Source: Adiantum capillus-veneris
Taxonomy: Eukaryota > Streptophyta > Polypodiopsida > Polypodiales > Pteridaceae
Length of the DNA stretch: 64,000 bases
Direction of reading: 5' to 3'
Assembly: GCA_014529385.2 (NCBI GenBank)
Contig: CM043957.1
Span: 88,872,881-88,936,880, forward strand
Positions 24,309 through 37,110 of the stretch are shown here, piece by piece; within the stretch, counting starts at the first letter, position 1, and each line of letters starts with the position of its first letter. Both the position numbers and the translations under genes were made by a program. The notes beneath the pieces were generated by a model, which saw only the letters and a list, made by a program, of their open reading frames with translations, did not search any database and had not been told where the DNA came from.

Positions 24309-25503
24309 GAGATACCCATATGGACATCTCCATCCACCACATCCATGCCAGAACCCATTCGCTGAGTCAAAGCAGGAAACTTGTCCATAGAGACTGCCTG
24401 AGAAGTGGAAGCCTCGCCCAAAAGTACATCCTTATAAGAGTGTTTCGCTTTTTCCCAAGCTCCAATCAACGTGCGATTGTCATTGCAGGGAAGCTGCTTA
24501 AATGATACATTCTTATTGGCGTTAACGAGAGGAACATAATTACGGGATGAAGGTGGAGTGAATTTTTACTGTCTTTTTAGGTATCGCCCACGAGCCAACA
24601 TCAGTCGACGCAACATTTTTCCCTTTCCCTGCATTTACATTCCCAACATCCGCAGACGACGGATTTTTGTTTATCCCTTTATCTGCATTAGAAGCCAACT
24701 TCATTGCAGGGATTCCATTCGATTTAGCTTCACCAACTCAGTCTTCTCCTGCATTTTTGTATCTTCTTTGTCATAAATCATGGCCTCTTTTTCCTCCCTT
24801 GCTTTCGTCTCTTCATTTTTCCGTATCCGTTTCTCACTCTCTTCCACAACTGCTTCCCTAACAAGGACTTGATTTGCTATCCCCTCTAATGGAATCTCGC
24901 ACTTTAGGATTGGTACTTATTGTAGCCTTCATGGGACAATCCTTGGCAAAGTGACCAAATTTGTCACACTCAAAGCATGCCCCAAAGTAGGTCTCGAAAT
25001 TGAGAGGAATTGTTATGAGCCCATCTCCAACATTGATCACCATGCTCTTTGGTGGTGTCCTAGAAACCTTCCATCCTATACAAACCTTCCCTCTTGTTAG
25101 GAACAAACTTAAGGGGTTCCCAGTTGACTGGCAAGCATCCTGATGTTATCCCAGAGCCAACTAGGTAAACCCACAAACTCAACCCAAACAGAATGAATCC
25201 CCTAGAGAAAAGTGCCACATTGCATATCCACGAGTTCCCAAATGAAAATGCATTTGTCTTTTCTTCTTCTACACCTAAACTTCTAACAGTAACAACTAGG
25301 TCAATCATGCAAGTCCCAGGGTTGAAGAGGGTCAATAGGGTGGAGGCAGGAGAATCCATGACACTGGAAGCTACTAGTGCCTTAAAAGGGAAAGGCACCT
25401 CTCCACCCCCGCTCCACTGAAAGGAGGGACTTTTTGGATCCCTCTCTGCAATCCCTTTGAAGTGCTGGTAGAAAAGAAATCCGTTGACTCTCAAGAGCCT
25501 CAT
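24309..25503 (-). pseudogene. LINE-A ORF1 (DUF4283-like and CCHC zinc knuckle), frameshifted
   Basis: The N-half is the RNA-binding DUF4283-like region (GNSWICNVALFSRGFILFG in one frame, KFVPNKREG in the next). It is followed by a CCHC knuckle CFECDKFGHFAKDC (C-x2-C-x4-H-x4-C) near 24980-24940. After frameshifts the C-terminal linker continues (SADVGNVNAGKGKNVASTDV, YVPLVNANKNVSFKQLP) and ends MDVVDGDVHMGIST at TGA about 24309. ORF1 proteins bind the LINE RNA as a chaperone. Several frame changes and stops show this copy is inactive. Confidence 0.75.
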
Positions 25504-25539
25504 GATTCTCCTAGGACCAGAGGTGCAAAGACTAGGTAG

Positions 25540-28500
25540 GCGTCGGGATGTTGAGGAATTTGTCCCTCTCTCCCCATGAACCCCTCACTACACATCCTAG
25601 AATGTGAAGGGCATAAGAACAAAAGAGAAGCAAGAAAAGCTTTGGAAATATATGAAGAGGAGAAAATATATTAATTGTAGGTGTCAGTAGGAACACCACC
25701 TTGATGCCTCAGTTCCAAGAAAAAAAAGCTTTTTGAACCGTTGTTCTTTTACGACACCGCTCCTTATGGTTTTAGTGGAGTGATGACAGGAGTTCACAAG
25801 GATCTAGAGCCAAAAGCTATTTTGCAACACCCGACTGAGTGGACTCTTGCGGTGTCTATTAAAGTACATAACAACTAGCTCACTATTGTCAACCTTTACG
25901 CTCCTAATGATTCCAAAGGCAGGTTGATGTTATGGAATGACCTTTCACAAATTTTCTTGATGGGAGACTTTAATATGGTTTGTTCCACACAAGATAGGTA
26001 GGGACATTCAAGCATTCTTGTTGGGGGTGAGTGTAAGAAATGGGTTTCCTTGGAGGATAAATGGACTCTGGTTGATGCCTGGAAGACTAGCCCTTGAAAG
26101 GATGACATAGGGTTCACTTACCACAGTCTCCAATCCTCCCAATCTGCCTCCAGACTAGACATGCTCTATTTCTCTCACAGTGGAGACTGGGTGCCTTCTT
26201 CATTGCTTATGCAAGTCCTCGTGAATGAAAGTCTCTCAAATCATTTTCCTCTTCTTGGAATCTTGGTATTTTCTTTAGAAGAATTACATCATCCACACAG
26301 GGTGCCAAGAAGTTACTTATCACCTATCCAAATCTGTTTAAAAATGCTCACTTTAAGGCTCTGATGTCTCAGGTTATGAAAGAACTGAGCCAAGACATCC
26401 TCAAGGAAAGGACTGACTTATGGAAAAGATTTAGTGATGATGAAGCAAACACATCAACAAACTACAATTCAATTTCTCTCTTTATTGATTTAGGAGCTAT
26501 GGGTTTAGATTTAGATAAAGCTACTTGTAAAGATCTTTTAGAAGATAATTCATAAGCATGTTGTATATTTTATTCTATAAAAAGGTTTTTTTTTGTGTCG
26601 CTCATTCATCGCTTTGTCTCTCTCTCTCTCTCTCTCTCTAATTTTGTTAAGCATGATCATTTATGTTAATCACGTGGGTGTTATTAATTTAATGATAAAA
26701 TATCTATCATTTTTTGTTACAATTATTCATGAAAAATAACAAATGTTTTGTAAATAATTTTTAAAATAGAAAGAAGTACTTAAATTTGCATATTTTGGCT
26801 CCAAATCATTGTGGGATAATGCTATAGGCAATAACGGAGGTTATAACCAAGAGAGTTGGACCAATGCTCAAAAAGGCTAACAACCATGCAATTTCAATCT
26901 TCAAATCTAGATTTGAAGAGCTAGGCCAAAAGAAAATGCAAGGCAAGGCCTCTGACCAAGATCATATGGAATGACTGAAGATCAAGAAGACCTTGCATGG
27001 AAAGGAAATGGAGGAGACTAATATCCTTATGCTTCATGCCAAGGAGAGGAGCATTAAGACTTAGGAGGTCAACAAGAACACATTACTCATAACAATCAAG
27101 TTAAGAAAACAATAGGCTATCATCTCTTCTTTGATCAACAACCTTGATTAGATGGGCAAGATGTTAGATAATCTCAGCCAAATCATTGGAAAGGAAGATT
27201 CTCCCTCTCCCATAATTAGAGAAGCCAGGGCTAAGATTTTTACAACCACCCCAACATTAGTGGAATCAGATCGAACGAACTACTTGGAGAGACTCTTTAC
27301 CGTGGATGAGTGTTGGATGACACTCAAAAACCTAGGCAAAGAAAAGTCACCAAGATGGGATGGGATCATGGTCAAATTTTGTCAAGAGTTTTGGGAAATT
27401 CTGGACCCATTTTCTTGCTTATGGTCAACAGAGCCTTCACTAAAGGTATGCTTGAATCAAGTGTGAAGAAAGGAATAATTAAGCTCATCCCCAAGCAATT
27501 AGCATGCTCTCAACTCAAACATTGGAGACCAATCACAATGATGAGAGTGGTGTACAAGGTGTTGACTAAACTCATTGCTAAAAGAATGACCCATGTATTA
27601 GCTGAGGTTATCTCTCTCCACCAAAATGGATTTATTAAAGATAGATCAATGTATGATAACATCTTGGCGGCCATGATTGGTATGGAATATGCCAAGTTCA
27701 AGAAATGGACCTAAATAAGGCATATGATAGGATAACCTGGTCATTTATGCAAGAAACGTTGTAGACTTTGGGGTTCCGTCTAAGAATTTGTCAAGTTTTA
27801 AGTACTCTTGGGGAAGGGAGCTCCTCAGAAGTGCTCTTCAATTTAAGAATAGTTGGCTCTTTGATGTCAAGAGGTCCATTCGTCAAGGGTGCCCCTTAGC
27901 GCTGCTTTGGTTCGCAGCCTCCATCCACCCGCTAATTGCTATGTTGGAGCAAGAGGCAGCAAGAGAAGAGATTAAAGGGATTCAAATCCAAAATGGTAAA
28001 GAACTACTTATTGAGATGTTTGTTGGTGACTCATTACTCTTCCTCCAAGTGGAAGGAATAATGCTAAAAAAGCCTTGGAGATTGTCCAAATGTTTGACAC
28101 AGCATCAGGGTCTCGATGTAGCATAGAAAAATCAAGACTTCTCTTTGTCAGAAGAAGATAATTTTGATTCTTCAGGTTGGACTGGAGAGGTTGTTAAGAC
28201 ATCTTCCAATACTTAGGGGTGCCTGTTGGGGAAGGCACTTCCTTCTTGAAGCCAATTAAGGAGTTTTTATGGAGAAACAAGCTGACTGAAGGAAGACTAT
28301 GGCAATGGGGTAAATGGGCGTGTATTGCTAAACTAAAAGCTCCAGGTATCCTTGACCATGTCACACATGATTTGGCTTTACGTGCTAAATTTTTTGTACC
28401 CTTGCCATTTCAAAAGAGAGGTGAGCTTGTATGGCAAGAGAAATGGTAATGGAAGCCCGCATGAGGTCTAAAGGTGGCTCATGGTCCAGCCTCAACATAC

Positions 28501-28645
28501 AAAACAGACTTCTCTCCTCATCTGTGTAAGGGCTCAATTAGGTGGATTTACTGAGAAATTTATTGAAATATATGGTAAAGACGCAAATGCGTTCATGTGG
28601 AAGGAAGAGACTAGGTGCTGGAAGATACAGCCAGACACTGGTCTT
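25540..28645 (+). mobile_element. L1-type LINE (LINE-B), plus strand, 5' part, split by copia-1
   Basis: An ORF2-only LINE. Endonuclease pieces lie at 25590-26300 (NVKGIRTKEKQEKLWKYMKR, then LTIVNLYAPNDSKGRLMLW, IFLMGDFNMVCSTQD, SRLDMLYFSHSGDW). Reverse transcriptase pieces follow at 27152-28130 (RWDGIMVKFCQEFWEILDPF, IIKLIPKQLACSQLKHWRPI, SIRQGCPLALLWFAASIHPL). The catalytic box is changed to FVGD. Many stops and frame changes make it a fossil. The stretch 26380-26815 does not fit the LINE and may be a small AT-rich insertion. The element resumes at 34222 after copia-1. Confidence 0.82.
28641..28645. repeat. Left target-site duplication of copia-1 (GTCTT)
   Basis: GTCTT here against GTCTC at 34217-34221: four of five bases match, as expected for an old 5-bp duplication. 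Confidence 0.55.
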
Positions 28646-28855
28646 TGAAGGTGCAGCGGGAAGCGTGTGCGAATGCAAGTGCGAGAGCAGAGAGAGAGAG
28701 AGAGAGAGACGTGCTTTGGGTGGAGCGCACAACATTGTTATCCTGTTTTGCAGCTCCTTATTCTGTTGTATTAAAGAATAAGTGTAAACATGGTTAAGTA
28801 AGTAGATGGGTTAGTAGTAAGTGGGATGTCCGGTCAGTTGGCCTGAATCCCAACA
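28646..28855 (-). repeat. copia-1 3' LTR
   Basis: Matches 34009-34216: shared GTGCGAGAGCAGAGAGAGAG, GGTGGAGCGCACAACA and GGCCTGAATCCCAACA. A GA-rich stretch lies inside the LTR. The internal side carries a purine tract (AAGTGGGAGTT on minus). Confidence 0.92.
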
Positions 28856-28924
28856 AACTCCCACTTGAAGGCCAACGCAGCCCAAGTGACTTGGTATGTA
28901 CAACCATGAAGCAATCTAGTGGCT

Positions 28925-31900
28925 TCAACCTATACCCATCAACTCACTGCAATGTGTAAACCGCTCCAAAACTAAGCCTTTCGTCAAAGCATCTGCTGGG
29001 TTGTCATCAGTGTGTACCTTGACCAAATCAATGAGCTTTTTGGCCAAGAAATCTCTCACGAGATGATACCTTACTTCAATGTGTTTCGATTTGGAGTGAA
29101 ACACGGGATTCCTTGCCAACGTAAGAGCACTCTGACTATCACAATATATCACTGGAGTCTCATCAATGCCAAGATTTCTGACCAAGCGAGATAACCATAC
29201 AACCTCTTTACTTGCATCCGGATAGTGCAACGTACTCTGCTTCCGTAGTGGAAGACGACGTACAATCTTGAAGACATGACCTCCAAGATACTGCTGCTCC
29301 AGCAAATATGAAGACATAGCCAGCTGTCGATCTTTTATTGTCGACACAACCCGCATAGTCTGCATCCGCATAACCCACGATGGATGCATCACTATTCCCG
29401 AAGCGTAAACACCTGCTGACCGTACCTTTGAGGTACCTAAGAATGTGCTTCACTGCTTCCCAACGCTTTCTACCAGGATTTGCCATATATCGGCTCACTA
29501 CTCCCACTGTAAAAGCAATGTCTGGTCTTGTGGCCACCATAGCATACATGAGACTACCCACTGCCGAAGAATATGGTACCTTAGCCATTTCAGCTCGCTC
29601 AGCATCAGATTTGGGTGCATCTTCCTTGCTGAGTTTCAAGAATGCCTGCATTGGGATACTCAATGCTTTCTCCCCTACAAATTAAAATGCTGCAAAACTT
29701 TCTTAATGTATGTTTCCTGAGATAACTCAAGAATACGACGTTTGCAATCTCTTTTGATTCGCATGCCAAGAAAGTGTGTAGCATCCCCCAAATCTTCCAT
29801 TGCAAAATTATTGCTAAGTGTTTTCTTCAAGTTGGCAATTTCCGCAATGGATTTCCCAGCTATAAGCATGTCATCAACATACAAAACTAGAATGATCAGC
29901 GAGCCATCATCTAGCTTTCTTGTGTACAAGTAGTGATTCTCTTCGCTCCTTTTATTTCCTTGAGACCTCATACATGCATCAAATTTATGATACCACTGCC
30001 TTGAACCCTGCTTTAAGCCATAAAGTTCCTTTTTGATCTTACATACTAGCTACTCACGGGATGCGTTCTCCTGAACAAACCCTTCAGGCTGCTGCATGTA
30101 AACATCCTCATCGAGATCCCCATGAAGAAATGTTGTCTTCACATCCATTTGGACAAGTTCCATGTCCTCAATCGCTACAAGATCAAGTACGGTTGTAAGC
30201 GTTGTCATCTTGACCACATGCGAGAAGATTTCATCAAAATCGACTCCCTTTTGCTGTTTGAACCCTTTGGCTACAAGTCTAGCCTTGTACTTTGGATTTG
30301 GATCACCTGAGGTAAATTTCTTCTTGTAAACCCATTTGCAAGGTAAAGCTTTCGCATCATTTGGCAGTTCTACCAAGTCCCAAGTGTCATTAGCCAGAAT
30401 CGAGTTATACTTAGATTCCATAACCTGCTCCCACTTCACCACATCATGCGTCATCATGGCTTCTTGGTAGCAGCTTGGCTCACCGCAATCGGTCAACATG
30501 ATGTAATCAAGACCTGGCTCAAAACATGCAGGTGGACAAGACTCTAGTGGACCGTCTCACTCCTTGACCATTGCTATCTGCTCCCTCTGGAGCATTTCTA
30601 GTGGAAGGTACATCACTAGCCCGCTGAGTTGATTTCACTGTCACTGAGGCAACATCCTCAAAAGTGACTCTTATTTCCTTGATAGGTTGTTATTCATCTT
30701 CGACTCATTGAAGATCACATTTGAACTACGGATGACTCGACGAGATTCCGGGTGCCAGAGACGATATCCCATCTCTCCATCTGCACCATATCTAATGAAA
30801 ATACATTTGTGTGACTTTGGCTCTAACTTTTGGCAAAGTTGTTTAGGCACGTGAGCATAAGCTTCACAACCAAAAACACGTAGATGGTCATAGTGGGGCT
30901 TACATTTAGATCATGATTCTTCTGGAATCTCATAATTCAATGGCATACTAGGCGAACGATTTATAATGTGCACTGCGGTCAAGACGGCTTCTGCCCAAAA
31001 GCCTTGTGTGAGATTTGCTCTAGAAAGCATAGCTGTGACTCTTTCTTGAATCGTACGATTCATGCGTTCAACAACTCCATTCTGAGCTAGTGTGTATGGT
31101 GTAGTAAAATGCCTTTTAATCCCCCTTTTAGCACAGAAATTGTCAAACTCCTTGGAGACATACTCTTCACCATTGTCAGTCCGCAACCTCTTGAGTTTCT
31201 TGCTAGACTGATTCTCAACGAGTGCTTAAAATTTTTGGAACACAGGAAGAACTTGATCCTTATGTTTCAAAGGATATGCCCACACCTTTCAAGTAGAGTC
31301 ATCTCTGAATGTCAGAAAATAGATGACCCCCCCTAGAGATTTGGTTGACATAGGACCACAAACATCACTATGCACTAAATCTAGAGGTTCAGCTCACTTT
31401 TGACGCAATGGTAAGTGCACGGATCTAGTGTTTGCCATAGATACAGTGCTCACAAATAGGAAAGTCAACATCAGACAAGATGTGTAAGTAGCCAAAACGA
31501 GTCAGAGTTCTCATTCCTTTTTGGCTAATATGACCTAGCTGGCAATGCCACAACTCAGTAGACGGTAGCTTGGCTATAGATATGTAATCATGACCAACAT
31601 CTAACACATGCATGGAATACAAGGTACCATGCTTCTGACCTCTGAGTACAACAAGATTACCTTTGCGTACTATCCATGAACCATTGCCAAACGTGGTGTT
31701 GTAGTCCAAATCATCAAGCTGACCAACAGAAATCAAGCTTTTAGTAAACTTGGGCACATGTCTGACATTACATAAATTAAAGTGCATGCCATTCCTTAGA
31801 TGCAATTTGACGTTTCCGACACTCTCAATGTCTAGTTCATAAGCATCACCAAGTCTCACTTTGCCACAAGAGTGAGAATAAGTAGAGAATCACTCTCTAT

Positions 31901-32393
31901 GTGGTGTCACATGGAAACTCGCACCAGAATCTACTATCCAATTCTGTGCATACTGCACATCTTCTGTAACAAGAGCCTCGACAGGTAGATCGCTGTGAAG
32001 ACCAATACGTTAGATGTAAGTGGCATAACAACCACTGGAAGAGTCTCTACAATAGGAGCATTTGAGGACTCTAGCACATTGATCTCCTCTAACTTTTCTT
32101 TTCCCTTGTTTGAATCATCAGACTTAGAAGTTTCATCGGATTGTTTATCCTTCTTGCTTTCCGGCCATTTCCTGCAATCCTTCTTCACTGCCCTTTTTTA
32201 TGGCAGTGATAGCACTCGACATTACGCATACAACCCCGAGATTTACTGCGTGAGTCCCCACGTTCCTTGATTTTGGCACGACTTTGAGTGCGATCCCTCT
32301 GTCTATCACTAGCAACATACACATCACCATCCTTCTTGCCTTCGAGAGTTTTCCTGCAAATCTCCTAGGTAAACACACTCCCAAGGACGTCAT
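28925..32393 (-). pseudogene. copia-1 pol: protease, integrase, RT, RNase H in fragments
   Basis: Protease active site WIVDSGASFHVTPH near 31930-31890. GAG-pre-integrase region 31859-31425 (AKLPSTELWHCQLGHISQKG). Integrase core 31186-30911 (RTDNGEEYVSKEFDNFCAKR, TLAQNGVVERMNRTIQERV). RT 30499-30050 (KWVYKKKFTSGDPNPKYKAR, VQMDVKTTFLHGDLDEDVYM) and 29971-29675 with an intact YVDDM box. RNase H 29392-28925 (VIYCDSQSALTLARNPVFHS). These parts are in several frames with stops between them, so no working polyprotein can be made. Confidence 0.88.
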
Positions 32394-32394
32394 T

Positions 32395-32919
32395 CTACAC
32401 TAGACCGGTAACAGGTGCTGAGTTGCTAATCGGAGTACAGAACGTATCCCAAGACGAGGGTAAACTCCATAGCAAGAAGATACATTTAATTTCCTCATCG
32501 AAGACCAAACCGTGAGTGGTCAACTGAGTGAAAATGATATTGAACTCGTTAATGCGAGTAGAAATAGTGCCCTCTTCCTTCATACGAAGGTCAAACAGCT
32601 TCATGATCAAGAAAAACTTATTAGTGGTACTTTTGTTCTCATAACTGGAACACAACTTATCCCATACATCTCTAGCAGTTCTTTCTCCAACTGTAGTAAA
32701 GTACACAGATTCGGCCAAATGCAAACGGAGGGTAGATTTGGATTTAGCATCAAGTTTCTCCCACTCAACATCTGTATACTCGCCCTCTGGGTGCTCCATG
32801 ATAGGATCCAACTGGCCTTTTTGTATAAGAACATCTTGAATCTGCTCTTTCCAGATAGCAAAATTTGTCCCATCAAATTTTTGGATATTGTAAATATCCT
32901 TTTCACCACTAGATGACAT
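32395..32919 (-). pseudogene. copia-1 gag (UBN2-type)
   Basis: Opens with MSSSGEKDIYNIQKFDGTNF and contains the gag signature of copia elements (IWKEQIQDVLIQKGQLDPIM, ARDVWDKLCSSYENKSTTNK, LVFDEEIKCIFLLWSLPSSW). It forms the particle that packages element RNA. The frame breaks after about 174 aa, and the downstream zinc-knuckle region continues in other frames to about 31934. Confidence 0.88.
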
Positions 32920-32929
32920 CGATGCAAGC

Positions 32930-33994
32930 TAAATATATATGGCGATAAACAATTCTGGAAAAAATTTGGCAGAGTTTCCCCAGAAAAGCTGACAAAATAT
33001 CAATCCAAAATTGTCACAAGAGATCAGTAACGCATAAAAAGTAATGCTCTCAGAGCATAAGACATGCGCATCAACCACTAACTGTGCATAAAAAGTAAAA
33101 AGCTGACCCAAGCCCTCTCTATACATGTGCTATGGCGAGGCCATGAAAAAAGGGTACTCCAACAACCTTTATCACCGAAAGGATCTCAACATTCGAGAAT
33201 CCCCCAGCTCAAGAAAACCTCACGCTATCGACCCTCACAAAAGGTTATGCAGACAAGAAACTAGCCCAGTCTCAGAAAGGACCTCCGAACCGAGTCTCAG
33301 AAACGGTCGTGACTACCAGAAACAAGCCAAATCGGCTCCACAAAAGGTACATATGGTAGTTTCCACAACTCAACGTACATCCACTGTCAACAATACTGCA
33401 AGGTGCAGTATACGCGCTCAAACAGGCGCCAAACAAAATGTGCAAGCAGTAAACAAATCCCTGCGGGGAGTAAAACCGCTCTCAAAAGAGCTCAAGCACT
33501 ATCAAAAGTGCCAAAACAATGCATATGTGCATCAAATACTCCCACTGAAATCTGTGTTGATGCTAAACACTGCAACCTGTAAGAAACCTGGATGTCTTGT
33601 ATGTATGCAAGAACCTGTGAGGAGATGGATGCCTGAAAAACCTAAGACAATGTTGATGCCAAAAAGTGCTCCTAATCAGCCCATAAACACCATCTCAATA
33701 GCACATAATAGCCATAAAGCGGCTATATACCATCCCAAAATAGTCTTTGAACAACCTGCACACGTGTCCTGTACCTGTAGCTGTAGCAAAAGTGGAGTTG
33801 AAAAATACAACTCCTGAAGTGTAGCTCGGATGAAGCTTTTGACTGCACGAACAGCTTCAAAAGGAGGGGAAAACCGCAGCACACCTGATGAACGCTCTCA
33901 GAACGCTAAATTTGCCAATGCCGAAATCGGAAACCTATTTGCACTTTTGAAAGTGCGTGCGCACGCGGACGCGAAACCGGCAAGCACAAACGGT
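32930..33994 (-). other. copia-1 5' leader
   Basis: About 1.1 kb between primer site and gag with no sense reading frame. A 230-codon frame on the plus strand (33125-33817) is antisense to the leader and shows no domain. Confidence 0.6.
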
Positions 33995-34006
33995 GCTTTG
34001 ATACCA
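33995..34006 (-). promoter_or_regulatory. copia-1 primer-binding site
   Basis: The minus strand reads TGGTATCAAAGC just inside the 5' LTR. It is one base different from TGGTATCAGAGC, the complement of the initiator Met-tRNA 3' end used by most plant copia elements. Confidence 0.85.
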
Positions 34007-34008
34007 AT

Positions 34009-34216
34009 TCAAGGTGTTGCGAGAAGTGTATGCGAGTGCAAGTGCGAGAGCAGAGAGAGAGAGAGAGAGAGACCTGCTTTGGGTGGAGCGCACAACAACG
34101 TTATCCTGTTGCAACTCTTTATTTTGTTGTATTAAAGAATAAGTGTATACATGGTTAAGTTAGTAGATGGGTTAGTAGTAAGTGGGATGTTCGGCCAGTT
34201 GGCCTGAATCCCAACA
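34009..34216 (-). repeat. copia-1 5' LTR
   Basis: The promoter-side LTR of the minus-strand element; same ends and internal phrases as the copy at 28646-28855. Confidence 0.92.
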
Positions 34217-34221
34217 GTCTC
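34217..34221. repeat. Right target-site duplication of copia-1 (GTCTC)
   Basis: Pairs with GTCTT at 28641-28645. Confidence 0.55.
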
Positions 34222-35180
34222 CTTGGGATCCCATAGTGGAAGGCTTGGGCCTTAATAACCATTGGATTGAAACAGCAAGGAATCTTAACAACAAGGGCTT
34301 TGACACCTTGAATTCTTTTTGGAATCATCAAAAAGGGGATTGGCAATTCTTGGAGCATCTAAAGTTGTGCATCATGTCTCACTCCAGGAGGAGATCCTCA
34401 TCTGAAGATTACTTGAAAAAATCTCGAACCTAACCCTTCCTCCTTGCTCCACACCGCTTGATTGGAAAGCTTGGAAATGGCTTGGAGAAAGACTATTTTG
34501 CTCGCCCAAGACCAATTTTTTTTATGAAAAGCTTTGCTCTACAGAGGTTTGGATCGAACACCTCAACATGACCTGGCCTAGAAAGTGGGCAGCAAGCAAA
34601 TGGAGTCAAGTAGTTGGAAACATCTAGAAGGCTAAATGCGAGGAGAGAGACAAAGTTTTCCTTTGGAAGGTACTCTTTGGATTTGTGTCAACCGGAGATA
34701 AGGGTAAAGCAAGAGGTCTAGCCGAAGATATCTATGTCAGATGCAAGCATCTGAATGAAACCCTCACGCACCTGTTATGGGGATGTCCTGTAATCAGAGT
34801 CTTCACGGGCATAGTCTACAAGTGGGTGCACACATTTGGAAACTCCCTTCTTTAGATGCGACCTTGATATGGGCTCTAGGCGCATCGACAATGAGGATCT
34901 TCTGATTGACATATGCATAGTAAGAGCTACAATATTGAGAGTAGTCTGGTAGTCCAAAAATGCATTACTCTTTCAAAAGAGGTGTGAGCTTCTGGATACA
35001 AATTTTGTTCTGACAACATCCTTTGTAGAAGGAATAAGAATTGCAAACTTCACAAGAAAAAGTAGTCATGGAGGTAGTATATCCTTTGATGTATTTTTTT
35101 TAATGAAGATCCCTATGCAAAAGAGATTCCATGTTTGTGTGTAATCTTTGTGATTAATGGAGTTCAAGCTCAATCGAGCA
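34222..35180 (+). mobile_element. LINE-B, 3' part, continuing after copia-1
   Basis: The reading resumes with GLGLNNHWIETARNLNNKGF and, near 34640-34830, the zf-RVT region (FGFVSTGDKGKARGLAEDIY, then a Cys-Lys-His stretch and HLLWGCPVIRVF). The text just before copia-1 and just after it joins as one LINE, so copia-1 is the later insertion. No clear poly-A tail; coding similarity fades after about 35060. Confidence 0.75.
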
Positions 35181-35818
35181 CTTAAAAAGTAAACAAGTGA
35201 TAAAATCACCAGGCCTGCCAGACATAATAGAAACTTTTTTTTGACATGCAATTTTTCAAGCCCCTTTTCATATGCTTTGTGTAATGCGATCAACTTATAT
35301 AATTTGCCATATATAACGTTAACTTAAGGATATTAAAAAAAAAATGACACGCAATTTTGAGATTCTAGCATGTCAAATGACATGAGTTTTTTTTTAAGCA
35401 CTTGTTTTGATAGGCGAAATAGCCTTTGACAAAAAAAATAGAATCGTCAATTTTAGGCCTTGATATGAGTCTAGATTCCACTTTAAAATCTCTACATCTC
35501 TAAGCTTCAAAAAAAAAAAAACATAAGCACATAGAATTGAATTAAAAAAGCACCCTTAAGTTCTACACCCTAAGATTTAGAGCCCTATACTCTAGACCCC
35601 ACTTAAAAAATTCTACATCTTTAAACTCTAGAGCCTCTTTTACAAATTTGAAACTCTAGATACCTAAGCTGTAAATCCCACTTTAAAAGTTCTAAAGTTC
35701 TAAGTCCTAAAATTCTAGTGTCTGGGGGCGGGGGTGTGGACCCCTTCTTTAAAATAACAAGGTGAGATTTCACGATGGCTTTCCAAAAAGGAAATCAAGA
35801 TATGAGGGAAATAAAAAT

Positions 35819-35821
<3 letters not shown>

Positions 35822-35895
<74 letters not shown>
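35822..35895. repeat. (TA)n(GA)n compound microsatellite
   Basis: TA 35822-35862 passing directly into GA to 35895. Confidence 0.97.
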
Positions 35896-35898
<3 letters not shown>

Positions 35899-37031
35899 CA
35901 ATCGCTTGTTCTTGTGAAAAAAGCTCTTTACTCTTTAAAAGCTTTAAAAATAAAAAGGTACACAAAATAAAAGCAATGTAGTCCCATCCTAAGCAAAAAG
36001 AACAAGTATAAATTGTGTGTTCATGTTGAAAATAATATAAGATGAGCAAAGACAAAAAAAAAAAACAAGGCAAAGTCTTAAAAAGCCCTTGTAAGGCTAT
36101 GAAATGAAAGGGACCCATTTGACAAACTCCATCAACATTTAAGACGAGTCTCCATCGTTGGCACTGAAAACATTGGAAGGATGCCTAACTCGACTCAACA
36201 CTAAGGCAGTGTTCGGGAAAAGTGTGCCTCAACTTAGCCTTGAGCCGGTTGCAAAATCAATGTAGCCGGTTGAGGGGAGGGCAAAAAGGAGAAAATTCCG
36301 CTTAAAATACATGGAAAATAGTGTAATTTTGCAAAAATACTAACTAGTATTGTAAAATTTTTGGTTCAGATGTCTTGGAGGGATTTTTGTATGTTTGTGA
36401 AAATGAATTTTTCCGAACACTGCACTAAGGCTTCTTTTAGAAAGCCAAAAACGATAAGTCCTCATAGGACCTTACTTTAAAAGTTCTATATCCTTAAGTT
36501 CTAGACTTCTATACTCTATACTCTTTATAATGCAGCTTAAAATTTTGAAGGAAGGAGACAGCCTCCACGTGTCACACTCTGGTTCATTTCAAAGAAAACC
36601 TTTGAAAATATTTCATTTGAAATGCAAAAGTGAAGAGTTAAGTACTTAGATGGTAAAAAATGAAAAGACTTTCTGATTGATTGATTGCTTGATTGCTTAC
36701 AATGTAAATCAAAAGATTAAAACTTAGACTTGGTAATTCAAAGTCAAAAAAGTAGTACTCTATCTACATTTATATTATTTACAGTTCTTGGGAAGGCCAT
36801 GGAGTTTCACTTCTATCCTCAAATATCAAAGGGTGACCGCTGACTACTTCTTTTCTGAAAGCCACTTGAAGAGTAGCTCTACTTTGCATTTTCAAGGCCA
36901 TGAAGAACTCCCCTCTCGTGTCACCCAATTAACCTCTCTCAACACGCTTGCACAATGAACCTCTCTCAACACGCTTTCACAATGAACCTTCCATGCAGTA
37001 AATGATCTTCGATCTCGGCTTATCCGTGTTA

Positions 37032-37033
<2 letters not shown>

Positions 37034-37109
<76 letters not shown>
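37034..37109. repeat. (GT)n(GA)n compound microsatellite
   Basis: GT 37034-37078, then GA to 37109, with no spacer. Confidence 0.97.

Positions 37110-37110
<1 letters not shown>

Larger units (their letters stand above)
20760..25503 (-). mobile_element. L1-type LINE retrotransposon (LINE-A), minus strand, decayed
   Basis: Carries ORF1 (25503-24309) and ORF2 (24305 to about 20790) in the usual order, with ORF2 starting 4 bp after the ORF1 stop. It seems to lack its 3' end: ORF2 stops shortly after the zf-RVT motif and no poly-A tail is visible near 20760. Its 5' end lies head to head with the 5' end of the plus-strand LINE-B at about 25510. Confidence 0.85.
28646..34216 (-). mobile_element. 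Ty1/copia LTR retrotransposon (copia-1) nested in LINE-B
   Basis: A complete but decayed element on the minus strand: two LTRs of about 208 bp (28646-28855 and 34009-34216), a Met-tRNA-type primer site, gag, protease, integrase, reverse transcriptase and RNase H in copia order. The LTRs begin TGTTGGGATTC and end CACCTT(C/G)A on the minus strand and differ at many positions, so it is older than copia-2. Confidence 0.93.

Noticed and set aside
21135-24390. Many plus-strand frames across LINE-A
   Set aside because: Antisense shadows of ORF2, whose RT and endonuclease motifs are on the minus strand.
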